A stretch of DNA of 50,136 nt, taken from assembly GCF_001400735.1 (NCBI RefSeq), contig NZ_LJPW01000159.1, forward strand, positions 1 through 50,136, written 5' to 3'. The position numbers and the translations under genes were made by a program. Position 1 is the stretch's first letter; each line of letters opens with the position of its first letter. A model generated the notes under the pieces. That model had not been told where the DNA came from. It saw nothing but the letters and a program-made list of their open reading frames with translations, and made no database searches. This document shows, piece after piece, positions 31,547 to 40,924 of the stretch. This stretch comes from Pseudomonas caricapapayae (lineage in GTDB: Bacteria; Pseudomonadota; Gammaproteobacteria; Pseudomonadales; Pseudomonadaceae).

Positions 31547-33916
31547 ATGGCTGACCGTTCCGCCCGCCTGGCTTTCATCCTGAAACTGACCGACAAGGTC
31601 AGTGCCCCGTTGGGCAAGGTGAAAACCAGCTTCAGCGACCTTGCAGCCAAGAGCCAGCAGAACATCATTCAGATGGGCGCGGGCCTGGCCGGCATGGTGG
31701 GGGCGGGCAAGGCCATCACCGAATCACTGGAACCGGCGCTTGAAGTGAACCGGGCGCTGGGCGACATGCGCGCCCTGGGCACGACCGAAGACGCGCTGGC
31801 GTCGCTGAACCGGACTGCCCTCGAATTCTCGATCACCTACGCCGCCAGCGCCGCCGAGTTCGTGGCGTCGTCACGCGTCATCGATGGCGCGATCAAGGGC
31901 CTGGTCGGCGGCCAGCTGGCCACCATCACCAGTGCCAGCAACCTGTTGGCCAAGGTCACCAAATCCGACGCCGAAACGACCGGCGCGTATCTGGGCACCA
32001 TGTACAACCTGTTCAAGTCCCAGGCAGACAAGATGGGCCGGGTGCAATGGGCCCAGCAGCTGACCGGCCAGACCGCGCTGGCGGTGAAGCTGTTCCGCAC
32101 CGACGGTGCGCAGTTGAAAGACGCCTTCAAGGAAGTAGGGGCTATCGCGACCCAGGCCGGCGTCAGCTTTGCCGAACAAATGGCGGTGGTCGGTACGCTG
32201 TCCAGCACCATGGAAGGCGGCGACGCCGGCGGGCGCTACAAGGCGTTTTTCGAAAACCTCAGTGCGGCTGCCGAGAAAACCGGCCTGAGCTTCACGGACG
32301 CCGCCGGCAATGCACTGCCCATGCTGCAGATCATGGACAAGCTGCAGGGCAAGTACGGCGACCTGACCAGCGCGGCTGCCGGCACCAAGCTGATGGAAGT
32401 GTTCGGCGGTGAAGGTGCCCAGGTGATCGGCGCGCTCGCCAAGGACACTGATCGTCTGCGCAATGGCATCGCCGAGCTGGGCAAGGTCCGGGGCCTGGAG
32501 AACGCCGAGAAGATGGCCAAGGCCATGGTCGACCCGTGGGAGCAGTTTGGCAAAGCCGTCGAGGCGCTGCGCATCGCTTTCGGCCAGTCCCTGATTCCGA
32601 CGCTCACACCGCTGATGGAACGCCTGGTGGGTATTGCCAAGACCTTGACCCGCTGGACGCAGCTGTTCCCGAACATCACCCGGCTTATCGGTATCACCAC
32701 GCTGGTGGTCTTTGGTTTCATCGCCGCCATGTCCTTGCTGACCCTGGTCGTCGGTGTCAGCAAGATGGTCTGGCTGGGCATGCTCACCGTGTGGAAGCTG
32801 CTCACCTGGCAGGGCTTCAAATCGATCGCCATGTTCCTGTTCCACACGGTCATGGTCGCGGCATTTGTCGTCGGCCTGATCGGTCTGTACACCTGGATGG
32901 CGATCGTGCGCGTCGGTATGTTGCTGTGGCAGGGCGCGATCTGGCTGGTCAACGCCGCCATGCTGGCCAACCCGGTGCTGCTGATCGTGGCCGGCATTGT
33001 CCTGTTGGCCGCTGCCGTGGTTGCGGCGGTCGTGTACTGGGAAGATCTGTGCGCCGCACTGATGAACACCACCGCGTTCCAGTGGATCAGCGATCAGATG
33101 GCCAAACTGTCCAGCTGGTTCGACTCGATGGGCGGCTGGTCCGGCATCGCCAAAACTGCCTGGGACAGCATCCTGTCCACGGTGAAGGGCGCAATCAATG
33201 GCCTGATCGAGATGGCCAACAAGATCCCGGGTATCAACATTGAGACCACGTTTGGTGATCTGCCCGAGCCGCCGAAAGTGCCCGATCTGCCTGGTCAGGT
33301 GGGCGCACCCGTACCGGGTCCACAACTGCCGGCAGTGGTGACCACACCGCCGGCGGGCACCGTACCGGGGGCCAAAGTCGCCTCGGCAGCTCCCGCTCCA
33401 GCAAGCCAGCCACCTAAGCCCTTGGCTCTGGTACCGGCAGCGGTTGCTCGATCTGCGCCGGCCCAGGGTGCTGCAGCGAGAGTCCAGGTGAAACCTGCAC
33501 CGCCTATCAGCCTGCCACAACCCAACGTGCTGCCCTTCAAACCGCTGCAGATGCCTGCTCCGCAGATCAGCCAGGCCGACCCAATCATGCTGCCGCCGGC
33601 GTCGGCTGACCTGACGTTTTCGATGCCGGCCAAAACGGCACTGCCAGAGCGCGTCGAGAAGGTCATCGAGCTGCCCGCCAAATCGGACAAAGGCATCGAA
33701 GCCCGCAAGGCGATCAACGCCAATACGTCGATCAGCCCCACCAAACCGCAGGCCGTCCCGAAAGGAGGACTGATGCAAAGCTTCCAGAACCAGAGCAACG
33801 CCATGAACCCCAACCAGCGCCCCGGCACCCACGTCGAGACCGTGAACATCAATACTTCCAAGCAGATGACCCCGCTGGAGCTGGAAAACATGATGGCCAT
33901 GGCGGTGGGCGGCTGA
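31547..33916 (+). CDS. Tail tape measure protein
   Basis: A 789-aa tape measure (TP901 type) that sets the tail length. The N-terminal part has ARLAFILKLTDKVSAPLGKV and a helical body with GVSFAEQMAVVGTLSSTMEGG. Residues about 380-490 hold several hydrophobic segments (LIGITTLVVFGFIAAMSLLTLVV and others), likely to enter the host membrane. The C-terminal 200 residues are Pro/Ala-rich and low in complexity. It is translated right after the frameshifted chaperone. Confidence 0.92.
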   Translation: MADRSARLAFILKLTDKVSAPLGKVKTSFSDLAAKSQQNIIQMGAGLAGMVGAGKAITESLEPALEVNRALGDMRALGTTEDALASLNRTALEFSITYAASAAEFVASSRVIDGAIKGLVGGQLATITSASNLLAKVTKSDAETTGAYLGTMYNLFKSQADKMGRVQWAQQLTGQTALAVKLFRTDGAQLKDAFKEVGAIATQAGVSFAEQMAVVGTLSSTMEGGDAGGRYKAFFENLSAAAEKTGLSFTDAAGNALPMLQIMDKLQGKYGDLTSAAAGTKLMEVFGGEGAQVIGALAKDTDRLRNGIAELGKVRGLENAEKMAKAMVDPWEQFGKAVEALRIAFGQSLIPTLTPLMERLVGIAKTLTRWTQLFPNITRLIGITTLVVFGFIAAMSLLTLVVGVSKMVWLGMLTVWKLLTWQGFKSIAMFLFHTVMVAAFVVGLIGLYTWMAIVRVGMLLWQGAIWLVNAAMLANPVLLIVAGIVLLAAAVVAAVVYWEDLCAALMNTTAFQWISDQMAKLSSWFDSMGGWSGIAKTAWDSILSTVKGAINGLIEMANKIPGINIETTFGDLPEPPKVPDLPGQVGAPVPGPQLPAVVTTPPAGTVPGAKVASAAPAPASQPPKPLALVPAAVARSAPAQGAAARVQVKPAPPISLPQPNVLPFKPLQMPAPQISQADPIMLPPASADLTFSMPAKTALPERVEKVIELPAKSDKGIEARKAINANTSISPTKPQAVPKGGLMQSFQNQSNAMNPNQRPGTHVETVNINTSKQMTPLELENMMAMAVGG

Positions 33917-34233
33917 TGAGCGAATACGTCGATCTGTTGATCATGAACAATGACCTGGTGCTCGATCCGGCCCGCCAGCCCCTGCTGGTAGATGACCGCG
34001 CCTCGATCGCCCAGGACATCGCGCACCTGATCCGCGAAAGCGGCCTGCTGATCACCCTGGTGGCCGAGCGCGACCGGTTGCGTCAGCGTGACTGCATTCA
34101 GCAGATGGAGCTGCTCGTCGAAGATGACGAGCGCCTGGTACCAGGCACGGCGCAGATCGAGCAGACCCAGCCGGGTGTGTACCTGGTCACCGCTACCACC
34201 GTGAAGTTCGGCCAGGTGGAGATCACCCTATGA
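33916..34233 (+). CDS. DUF2590 baseplate-region protein
   Basis: A 105-aa protein matching DUF2590 (MSEYVDLLIMNNDLVLDPARQPLLVDDRASIAQDIAH), whose size and place correspond to gpW-type baseplate wedge proteins. It overlaps both neighbours by a few bases. Confidence 0.82.
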   Translation: MSEYVDLLIMNNDLVLDPARQPLLVDDRASIAQDIAHLIRESGLLITLVAERDRLRQRDCIQQMELLVEDDERLVPGTAQIEQTQPGVYLVTATTVKFGQVEITL

Positions 34234-35399
34234 CCGTCGACTTCAAAAAGGCGCTGGGTGATTCCGGCATTCCGACCACTGAGGCGCAGCTCAAACAGGC
34301 TTGGGAAAAGCTGGCCGTCGAGCAGGGCAGCACGCTGACTAATACCAGCGCGTACAGTCCGTTTTGGCGGATCATCACGGCGCTGGTCACCAAGCCCCTG
34401 CTGTGGCTGGTGGAGTTCGTCAGCGGTACGGTGCTACCGAATTTCTTCGTCAAGACTGCCGGCGCGCAGTGGCTGGACATGCTGGCCTGGGCGGTGAACA
34501 TCGAGCGCAAGGCCGCGACTGTGGCCGTTGGTGAACTGCTCTTTACCCGCGCCAATACCGGTGGCGAGCTGGAAGTGCCGATCGGCACTGTCGTTCAGTC
34601 ACCGACCCTCAACGGTCATATCTACCAGTTGGTGACCACTGAACCACGCAGCTTTGAAGAGGGCCAGAGTCAGCTGGTCGTACCGGTAAAGGCCGTTGGA
34701 GCGGGCAGCGGCTACAACCTGGCACCGGGTTATTACGCCGTGCTGCCTCAGTCGGTACCGGGCGTTGTCCAGGTGGTGAACAATACCGACTGGCTGCAGA
34801 CGCCTGGCGCGGATTCCGAGCATGACGACCAGTTGCGTCTGCGCGTGCGCAACCAGTTTTCGGCGGTCAACCAATGGCACACCGATGCGGTGTACCGGGC
34901 GATCATCACCGGTTTTCCTGGGGTTGCTGCTGACGGTGTGTATTTTGAACACGGCGCGCCGCGTGGACCAGGCAGCGCCAATGCGTATGTACTGTTCGAC
35001 GCTGGCGTGCCCGCCGATGCCTTCCTTGAGCAGATCAACACGCATATCCGCGACGGCGGCAACCATGGCCACGGTGACGATCTGCTGGCCATGGCCATAC
35101 CCGAAACGCGTCACGCGATCAGCGTCAACGTCTGGCCGGTGGCCAATCTGACGGCGCTGCAGCTGCAGACGCTGCAGAGCGAAGTCGGGCTGTTCATCCG
35201 CGCTGCGTTCCGTGAAAGCACCCAGAGCGACTACGCACCGACCCGCACGTTTCCTCAGTCGCGTTTCAGTTTCAGCCGTCTGACCGAAGAGCTGCACGTC
35301 CAGTTTCCGGATATCAGTTCGTTGCGGTTCGCCAATGCCGACATCGTGTCCGCGCTGACCATCCCCCGAATCCAGAGCCTGGCGGTGGTCCTGCAATGA
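34230..35399 (+). CDS. J: Baseplate J-like protein
   Basis: A 389-aa wedge protein of the baseplate J family (gpJ/gp6). It has QAWEKLAVEQGSTLTN, GADSEHDDQLRLRVRNQFS and FPGVAADGVYFEHGAPRGPGSANAYV. It is longer than P2 J (about 300). It joins the hub and fibre parts. Confidence 0.9.
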   Translation: MTVDFKKALGDSGIPTTEAQLKQAWEKLAVEQGSTLTNTSAYSPFWRIITALVTKPLLWLVEFVSGTVLPNFFVKTAGAQWLDMLAWAVNIERKAATVAVGELLFTRANTGGELEVPIGTVVQSPTLNGHIYQLVTTEPRSFEEGQSQLVVPVKAVGAGSGYNLAPGYYAVLPQSVPGVVQVVNNTDWLQTPGADSEHDDQLRLRVRNQFSAVNQWHTDAVYRAIITGFPGVAADGVYFEHGAPRGPGSANAYVLFDAGVPADAFLEQINTHIRDGGNHGHGDDLLAMAIPETRHAISVNVWPVANLTALQLQTLQSEVGLFIRAAFRESTQSDYAPTRTFPQSRFSFSRLTEELHVQFPDISSLRFANADIVSALTIPRIQSLAVVLQ

Positions 35400-35920
35400 T
35401 CAAGCTCAAGCTGCCGTTCTGGCTTGAAGGGCTGGAGCTGACCAAGCTGGTGGCCACCGCCCAGCTTTGGTGGGAACAGGCCACCGAATGGCTGCGCTGG
35501 CCGTACCTGCAGTTCGACGCCGACACCTGCCACCTGTCCATTTTGGAACTGTGGGCCTGGCAGCGTGACGTCACGCGGTTCCTCGCCGAGCCGGAAAGCC
35601 TGTTCCGGTTGCGAGTCAAGTACGCCTTTATCAACTCCGTGGACGCCGGCAGCACTGCCGGTTTGAAACGCATCCTGGAGCGCTTGGGCGTCGGCTACGT
35701 CGAGATCCAGGAACGTATGCCCGAACGCGACTGGGACGTCGTGTTGCTCACCCTGAGCGATTCCCAACTGTCCGAGAACCCCGACCTGTTGCGTGTGCTG
35801 ATCCGTCAGTACGGGCGCACCTGCCGCCGGTATGACTTCGTAACTATCACCCCGGTGCGGCTTGCTGTTGCCCTGGTGGATTTCAATGACGATCAGCAAA
35901 CGCTGGTCGCCAGCCTTTAG
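35396..35920 (+). CDS. I: Tail protein I (gpI type)
   Basis: A 174-aa baseplate protein following J with a 4-nt overlap. Family parts: CHLSILELWAWQRDVTRFLAEPESLFRLRVKYAFINSVDAG. It completes the wedge that holds the fibre. Confidence 0.85.
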   Translation: MIKLKLPFWLEGLELTKLVATAQLWWEQATEWLRWPYLQFDADTCHLSILELWAWQRDVTRFLAEPESLFRLRVKYAFINSVDAGSTAGLKRILERLGVGYVEIQERMPERDWDVVLLTLSDSQLSENPDLLRVLIRQYGRTCRRYDFVTITPVRLAVALVDFNDDQQTLVASL

Positions 35921-35928
35921 GAGCCCTC

Positions 35929-38271
35929 ATGGCTGCAAGTATCACCCTCGCCGGCGAGAAACTGATCGCCCAGAAACAAGCGGCCAACCTGCCGCTGACC
36001 GTGGCCCGCTTCGTGCTGGCCAACGTGCCAGGCCTCAACGTGAGCGGCCCGGTCAATCGCGCCGGCGTGAAGCCGCCAGCGGCCCAGATCGTCTACACCG
36101 CAAACATCACCCAGCAGGGTTACGTGAACCCTAACCAGGTGGTGTACAGCCTGCTGATGGGCACCGATATCGGCGACTTCGACTGGAACTGGATCGGCAT
36201 GGAGACCAGCGACGACGTGCTGCTGTCGGTCGCTTACGTGCCGGTGCAACAGAAGCGCAAAAACATCCTGCCCGACCAGATCGGCAACAACGTCACGCGC
36301 AACTTCCTGGTGGTGTTCGACGGTGCCCAGCAACTGACGGGCATCAAGATCGACGCCAGTACCTGGCAGTTCGATTACACCGCGCGCATGAAAGGCATCG
36401 ATGAGCGTGAACGCATCAGCAACCGGGACATGTTCGGGCGCGCCTGCTTTTTCGGCGCAGGCCTGCAGCTGCAGAAGGTGGGCAATGCCTACCAGCTCAA
36501 TCCGGGCGTGGCTTATGTCGAAGGCGTTCGTCTGCAGCTCGATACCGTACTACCTGTGACCGTGCCGGCAGTGCCGACCAAAGCCTGGCTGGATGTGGTG
36601 CTGCAGCGCGAGCTGAGCGACGTCGTGGCCTCATTCAAGGTTGTGTTCGGCCAGGAAGCGAAGGTCGACTACACCGACAGCGCCTCGGCCAGGCACTACC
36701 TGGTGCCGTTGGCCGACATCACCGGTACCAGCAGCCTGGTCGACCTGCGCCCGATCGAGGCGATCGACAGCGAGCTGGTGAAGTACTTCGCAGCGCGGGT
36801 TGGTGACTATCCAGATCTGCGCGCCCGTGCCACGACCAAGGAAGACGTCGGGCTGAGCAATGTGCCGAACGCGATCAGCGACGATCCAAACAGCAACAGC
36901 GGCGTGGTGCTGGCCACCACCAGAATGGTCAATGCTGTGCGTGCGGCAGTCAATCAAGTGATCGCATCGATCGTCGATGGCTCTACCGTCGTTGGCAGGG
37001 CCGCACGCCTGGCCACGGCGCGTGCCATTCGATTCAACGGCGCGGCCAGTGGCATCGGGACTTATGACGGTGCGGGTGACACCAATATCACCCTGACCCT
37101 GGCCGATAGCGGCGTTGCGGCAGGTACGTACACGCGAGTAGCCGTCAATTTGAAAGGCTTGGTTACCAGCGGCGGGAATCCCACGACGCTGGCCGGCTAT
37201 GGCATCACCGACGCGTACAGCAAGGATGACGCGAACAGCAGTTTCGTGAAGCAAGGCGGTGCCCCAGGGATGCTGGGCAACCGAATCAACATCGGCTGGA
37301 CCGGAGACAGGGTCAAAGTGAGTGTCGACGGCTCCGACGGGGGCAGGATCTGGACGGACACCAGCTTCAATCCCAATGAGAAGGCCAACAAAGCCACAAC
37401 GCTGGCCGGCTACGGCATCACCGATGCCTACACCACCACGCAGGTAAACGACCTGGTGGGCAGGCGGGTACTGGCGGACTCGATTATCCACGCAGGTTTT
37501 GCCAGCAACAACACTGACTACCCGTACTTCCGCCGTAGTTCGGATGACAAGGTGTATTACCTGCAGCCGCAGATCGGCTACACGCCCTTGCAGCAGGGCG
37601 GCGGTGCCGGCCAGAAGACCAACAAGGTGTATATCGGCTGGTCGGACGTTGGACTGAAATTGACGGTCGACGCCACAGACATGGGCCGGATCTGGACGGA
37701 GCAGTCGTTCAATCCCAACGAAAAGGCCAATAAGTCCAACTCGATCGCCGGCTATGGCATCACTGACTGTTACACCGTTACCCAGGTCAATGCGTTGGTC
37801 TCCGCACGGGTTGCTGCTGACTCGATCACCACAGCGGGTTTTGCCAGTGACAACCCGGAGTTTCCATACTTTCGCCGTGCCTCAAACGGGGCCGTTCACT
37901 ACCTGCAGAACCGCCTCGGCTTTACCCCTGTGCAGCAAGGCGGTGGAGCCAACCAGGCCACTAACCAGTTGCGTTTGGGATGGGCAACCAACGGCGCAGG
38001 CGTTCGGGCGCAAGTGGATGCCAGTGACCTCGGCCTGCTGTGGGGCGAGCAGAACTTCTACCGCCCAGACAACAACAACTTTCTGGCTGTATCCATCACC
38101 GCGACCGAAGTACGACTGCCAGCAGGCGGCACCTGGTGTTACTCGCTGATGCATTACTACTCAGGTGGTGCAGGTGTGGTTGGTCGAAGTGGCCAGGCAG
38201 CCGGCGGCACCATTATTTCATTCAGCGGCGGAAGCACCATTTACGGTTTCGCCTGGAGGTACGCAGCATGA
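35929..38271 (+). CDS. Tail fibre protein (receptor binding)
   Basis: A 780-aa fibre. Residues 1-160 are the attachment domain of tail-collar fibre proteins (SITLAGEKLIAQKQAANLPLTV, DFDWNWIGMET). The shaft follows, and from about residue 420 a module beginning LAGYGITDAY repeats at about 420, 490 and 606, with SFNPNEKANK and FPYFRR or YPYFRR between. The C-terminal 60 residues (LPAGGTWCYSLMHYYSGGAGV...GFAWRYAA) form the tip that probably contacts the receptor. The next gene overlaps by 4 nt and probably encodes its chaperone. Confidence 0.9.
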   Translation: MAASITLAGEKLIAQKQAANLPLTVARFVLANVPGLNVSGPVNRAGVKPPAAQIVYTANITQQGYVNPNQVVYSLLMGTDIGDFDWNWIGMETSDDVLLSVAYVPVQQKRKNILPDQIGNNVTRNFLVVFDGAQQLTGIKIDASTWQFDYTARMKGIDERERISNRDMFGRACFFGAGLQLQKVGNAYQLNPGVAYVEGVRLQLDTVLPVTVPAVPTKAWLDVVLQRELSDVVASFKVVFGQEAKVDYTDSASARHYLVPLADITGTSSLVDLRPIEAIDSELVKYFAARVGDYPDLRARATTKEDVGLSNVPNAISDDPNSNSGVVLATTRMVNAVRAAVNQVIASIVDGSTVVGRAARLATARAIRFNGAASGIGTYDGAGDTNITLTLADSGVAAGTYTRVAVNLKGLVTSGGNPTTLAGYGITDAYSKDDANSSFVKQGGAPGMLGNRINIGWTGDRVKVSVDGSDGGRIWTDTSFNPNEKANKATTLAGYGITDAYTTTQVNDLVGRRVLADSIIHAGFASNNTDYPYFRRSSDDKVYYLQPQIGYTPLQQGGGAGQKTNKVYIGWSDVGLKLTVDATDMGRIWTEQSFNPNEKANKSNSIAGYGITDCYTVTQVNALVSARVAADSITTAGFASDNPEFPYFRRASNGAVHYLQNRLGFTPVQQGGGANQATNQLRLGWATNGAGVRAQVDASDLGLLWGEQNFYRPDNNNFLAVSITATEVRLPAGGTWCYSLMHYYSGGAGVVGRSGQAAGGTIISFSGGSTIYGFAWRYAA

Positions 38272-38768
38272 CAGACGTGACACTTAAAACCCCTGAAGAG
38301 GTCCTGCCGCCGATTTTCGTGGCTCCCGAAGAGCCAGTGGCTTTGGGCGTGTCCTTCTCCGAGGTGGCCACTAAAAACGATGGCTCGTTCGTGATAACCG
38401 TTGCTGGCAACCGTTGTCATGTTACCCAGGACTACAACCCGCCGCTTTACCAGGCTGTTGTCGACTATCTGGACGCAGGTGGCCACGCTACCGAGTACGC
38501 CGAGGACATCGTTGTTCAGGCCGACCCGGCGTTGCTGGCAAAGCTCTGGGTGGAGCTGCGTTTGAAAGTCTCGGACAACTTGGTATCGCAGTACCGCGAT
38601 GCTCGCGATCTGGGCGGTGAACTGCCGATCACACCCGAGCAGTTCACCCAATTGCTGACCTGGCGGCAGGCAGTGCGTGAATGGCCGCAGGTGTCTGGCT
38701 ACCCAAAGGAAACCACGCAGCCGGTTACACCGGACTGGATCGAAGCGGTCGTGCTCGATGGCGAATGA
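38268..38768 (+). CDS. Tail fibre/assembly chaperone-like protein
   Basis: A 166-aa protein starting at MTDVTLKTPEEVLP, ATGA-coupled to the fibre. The C-terminal part (ARDLGGELPITPEQFTQLLTWRQAVREWPQ...PVTPDWIE) is like phage tail assembly chaperones that follow fibre genes. It would help the fibre fold or trimerise. Confidence 0.7.
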   Translation: MTDVTLKTPEEVLPPIFVAPEEPVALGVSFSEVATKNDGSFVITVAGNRCHVTQDYNPPLYQAVVDYLDAGGHATEYAEDIVVQADPALLAKLWVELRLKVSDNLVSQYRDARDLGGELPITPEQFTQLLTWRQAVREWPQVSGYPKETTQPVTPDWIEAVVLDGE

Positions 38769-39690
38769 ATGGGCACCGATCAAACTGCAATGGCCGGTGC
38801 AGGCCACGCAGTGGATGGATCAGATGGCAGGTGCCCGCGACCTGATCCAGAGCGAAATGGCAATCACCGGCCAGCGCGTCTCGATGCTGGCCGATATCGC
38901 CAAGACCAGCCCTGGCCTGATTGCGGGTGCCGCGAAGTTGGCGATCAGCGCAGGACGTGATGCGTTGGTGGCGCAGTTTGAGAACGTCCCGTCGTGCATC
39001 GTGGTGACGCCGTTTCAGCACGGTGTAGGGCAGGGCAGCGGTGGCCATCAGCGCTTTTTGTCTGCGCCCAACCTGCTGCAGCTGCTGGCTGACAAGCTCA
39101 CGGATACCACTGACGCTGTGCGGCCCCAAGGTCAGCAGAGCGCCCTGGTACTGATATTCCTCGCCACGCGCCTGGACCAGCTCGCCGCGACGCTGGGGCG
39201 GTTCAACGTGGTGTTGCCTATGCCTGACCTGGTGCGCGCCGAGCGCCGTGCCGAACACCTGGCCAAGCTGGAAGTGGAAAAATGGATCATGCCGATCGCC
39301 GGGAAAATGCCGCTCTGGAGCCAGTTGCCGCTGCAGCGCTGCCCGATCACCAAGCTGGCCAGCCAGTCTATGGCCGGACAACTGGCGGTACTCGAAGGCT
39401 ATGCCGCCGACAGCTCGCTCATGGCGGACCTTGCAGATCTGCAGGCGCGAAAGAAGGCGCAGGTACAAGAGCGCGAGCAGCAGCTGGCCGATCTGAAAGC
39501 CCAGTTCACCAACAGTGCCGACGACGTATCGATACAGTCCAGGATGCTGGGACCGGGTGACCTGGGCCAGCTGCGCCGCGAACTGCTCGAAGGCGAAGCA
39601 CCTGGTCATGAATGGCCGCTGTGTGCCGGCGCATTGTTGGTCGGATCTGCGGAGAGTCTGAGCTTTGTCCAGGAACTGGTGGGCCTATGA
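38758..39690 (+). CDS. Conserved phage protein, tail region
   Basis: A 310-aa protein starting at MANEWAPIKLQWPVQ, the first ATG after the end of the chaperone homology; it overlaps the previous gene by 11 nt. It is helical with a coiled coil (DLQARKKAQVQEREQQLADLKAQF). I have no certain family. Its place between fibre and baseplate genes is typical of HP1/K139-type tails, so it is probably a structural or assembly protein. Confidence 0.65.
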   Translation: MANEWAPIKLQWPVQATQWMDQMAGARDLIQSEMAITGQRVSMLADIAKTSPGLIAGAAKLAISAGRDALVAQFENVPSCIVVTPFQHGVGQGSGGHQRFLSAPNLLQLLADKLTDTTDAVRPQGQQSALVLIFLATRLDQLAATLGRFNVVLPMPDLVRAERRAEHLAKLEVEKWIMPIAGKMPLWSQLPLQRCPITKLASQSMAGQLAVLEGYAADSSLMADLADLQARKKAQVQEREQQLADLKAQFTNSADDVSIQSRMLGPGDLGQLRRELLEGEAPGHEWPLCAGALLVGSAESLSFVQELVGL

Positions 39691-40217
39691 CGCTGCTACT
39701 CAATGGCGAGCAGATCGTCGGCCACCGCATGAAGCTGACGGCCAACCTCAAGATCGAGGCCGACGAGCTGGGCGGCCAGACATCGGCTACCGACAAATCG
39801 CACAAGGGGTTCAAACCCAAGACGCTGACCGTCGCGCTGACAATCCCCTACAAGGCCCTTGAGGACCTGCGCACTATCATGCGCCTGGCCGAGGCGACTG
39901 CAGGCGGTGGCCAGCTCCAGACCTACCGCATCGTGAACGACACGGCCAAGGCCTTCGGGATCCGGCAGGTGACGTTCTCTGACGGGGTCAGCGCCCGTGA
40001 AGACGACACACTGGCTCAGTGGATCGTCCAGTTCACCCTGAGCGAAAAGCTATCCAACCCGGAGAAGGTTGAGAACCGGCGTGCCGGCAACGGCGTAACG
40101 TCGCAGTCAGCACCAGGTGATGGTGTTGCTGGCAGCGGATCGGGCACACCCGAAGAGCTGACCGGTTTTGAGGCCGTGCTCAAGAAAGTGGACACCTACC
40201 TGGGCGGCACGCCATGA
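39687..40217 (+). CDS. Baseplate complex protein
   Basis: A 176-aa protein starting MTLLLNGEQIVGHRMKLTANL (ATGA overlap). It resembles the DNA circularisation/baseplate group that precedes the hub in contractile tails (GGQTSATDKSHKGFKPKTLTV). The C-terminal 30 residues are low in complexity then helical. Confidence 0.7.
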   Translation: MTLLLNGEQIVGHRMKLTANLKIEADELGGQTSATDKSHKGFKPKTLTVALTIPYKALEDLRTIMRLAEATAGGGQLQTYRIVNDTAKAFGIRQVTFSDGVSAREDDTLAQWIVQFTLSEKLSNPEKVENRRAGNGVTSQSAPGDGVAGSGSGTPEELTGFEAVLKKVDTYLGGTP

Positions 40218-40924
40218 GCATGAAGCTGCACAAGGTGCTGACGATCGGCGGCGTGACCATGCCGCTGATCAATGACGATGTTCGTCTGGATCTCAAGAGT
40301 CCGGGACGCGCCACGTTCACGATCAAGGCAGGTGCCACCGTCAAAGGTTTGGTCACATTCGATATCGGCTACAACGAAGCGGTCCTGCAGCGTCATTTCA
40401 TTGGCTATGTCGAGCGCTGCACTGCCACCAACGGCATCGAGCAGGTGGTGCTGTGCCGCGAGTTAGCTGCGGTGCTGGCCAACCCGTTGCCCATGAACCT
40501 GCGCCATGTAGATCTGCGCGCGGTACTGGCCGATATCGGCAGCAAGACCGGCCTGCGTTTCCGAGTTCCGGATCAGGCCTACACACGCGTCAAGACGCCG
40601 TTCTTCTACAACCTGGCCGCTGGTTACCAGGCACTGGACAGCATGGCGCGGGTGTTCGGCATCAAGGACTTTATGTGGCAGCAACAGGGTGACGGCGAGA
40701 TCTACGTCGGTGCCTGGGCTGACAGTTTCTTCGGCGCTCGGTCGCCGTTGCAGTTGCCGGTGAACCTTTTCGACGGTTACCAGGGCAGCCAGAGCGCAAT
40801 GATCGCGGCCTTACCGGGCCTGCGACCAGGCGTATCAATCAACCAGGGCGAGCGGATCACGAACGTGACGCTGGCCGGCACGCAGATGGCTATCAAATGG
40901 ACGACGCAATCAAGCGCAGCGTAG
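40214..40924 (+). CDS. Baseplate hub protein (gpD-like)
   Basis: A 236-aa protein that resembles late control gene D / hub proteins (VLTIGGVTMPLINDDVRLDLKSPGRATFTI, LRAVLADIGSKTGLRFRVP). It would form the hub carrying the spike. It is shorter than P2 D (about 390). It overlaps the spike gene by 28 bases. Confidence 0.75.
   Translation: MSMKLHKVLTIGGVTMPLINDDVRLDLKSPGRATFTIKAGATVKGLVTFDIGYNEAVLQRHFIGYVERCTATNGIEQVVLCRELAAVLANPLPMNLRHVDLRAVLADIGSKTGLRFRVPDQAYTRVKTPFFYNLAAGYQALDSMARVFGIKDFMWQQQGDGEIYVGAWADSFFGARSPLQLPVNLFDGYQGSQSAMIAALPGLRPGVSINQGERITNVTLAGTQMAIKWTTQSSAA

Noticed and set aside
31871..33832. 653-aa minus frame opposite the tape measure
   Set aside because: His/Gly/Gln-rich shadow of the tape measure gene; no start or motif of its own.
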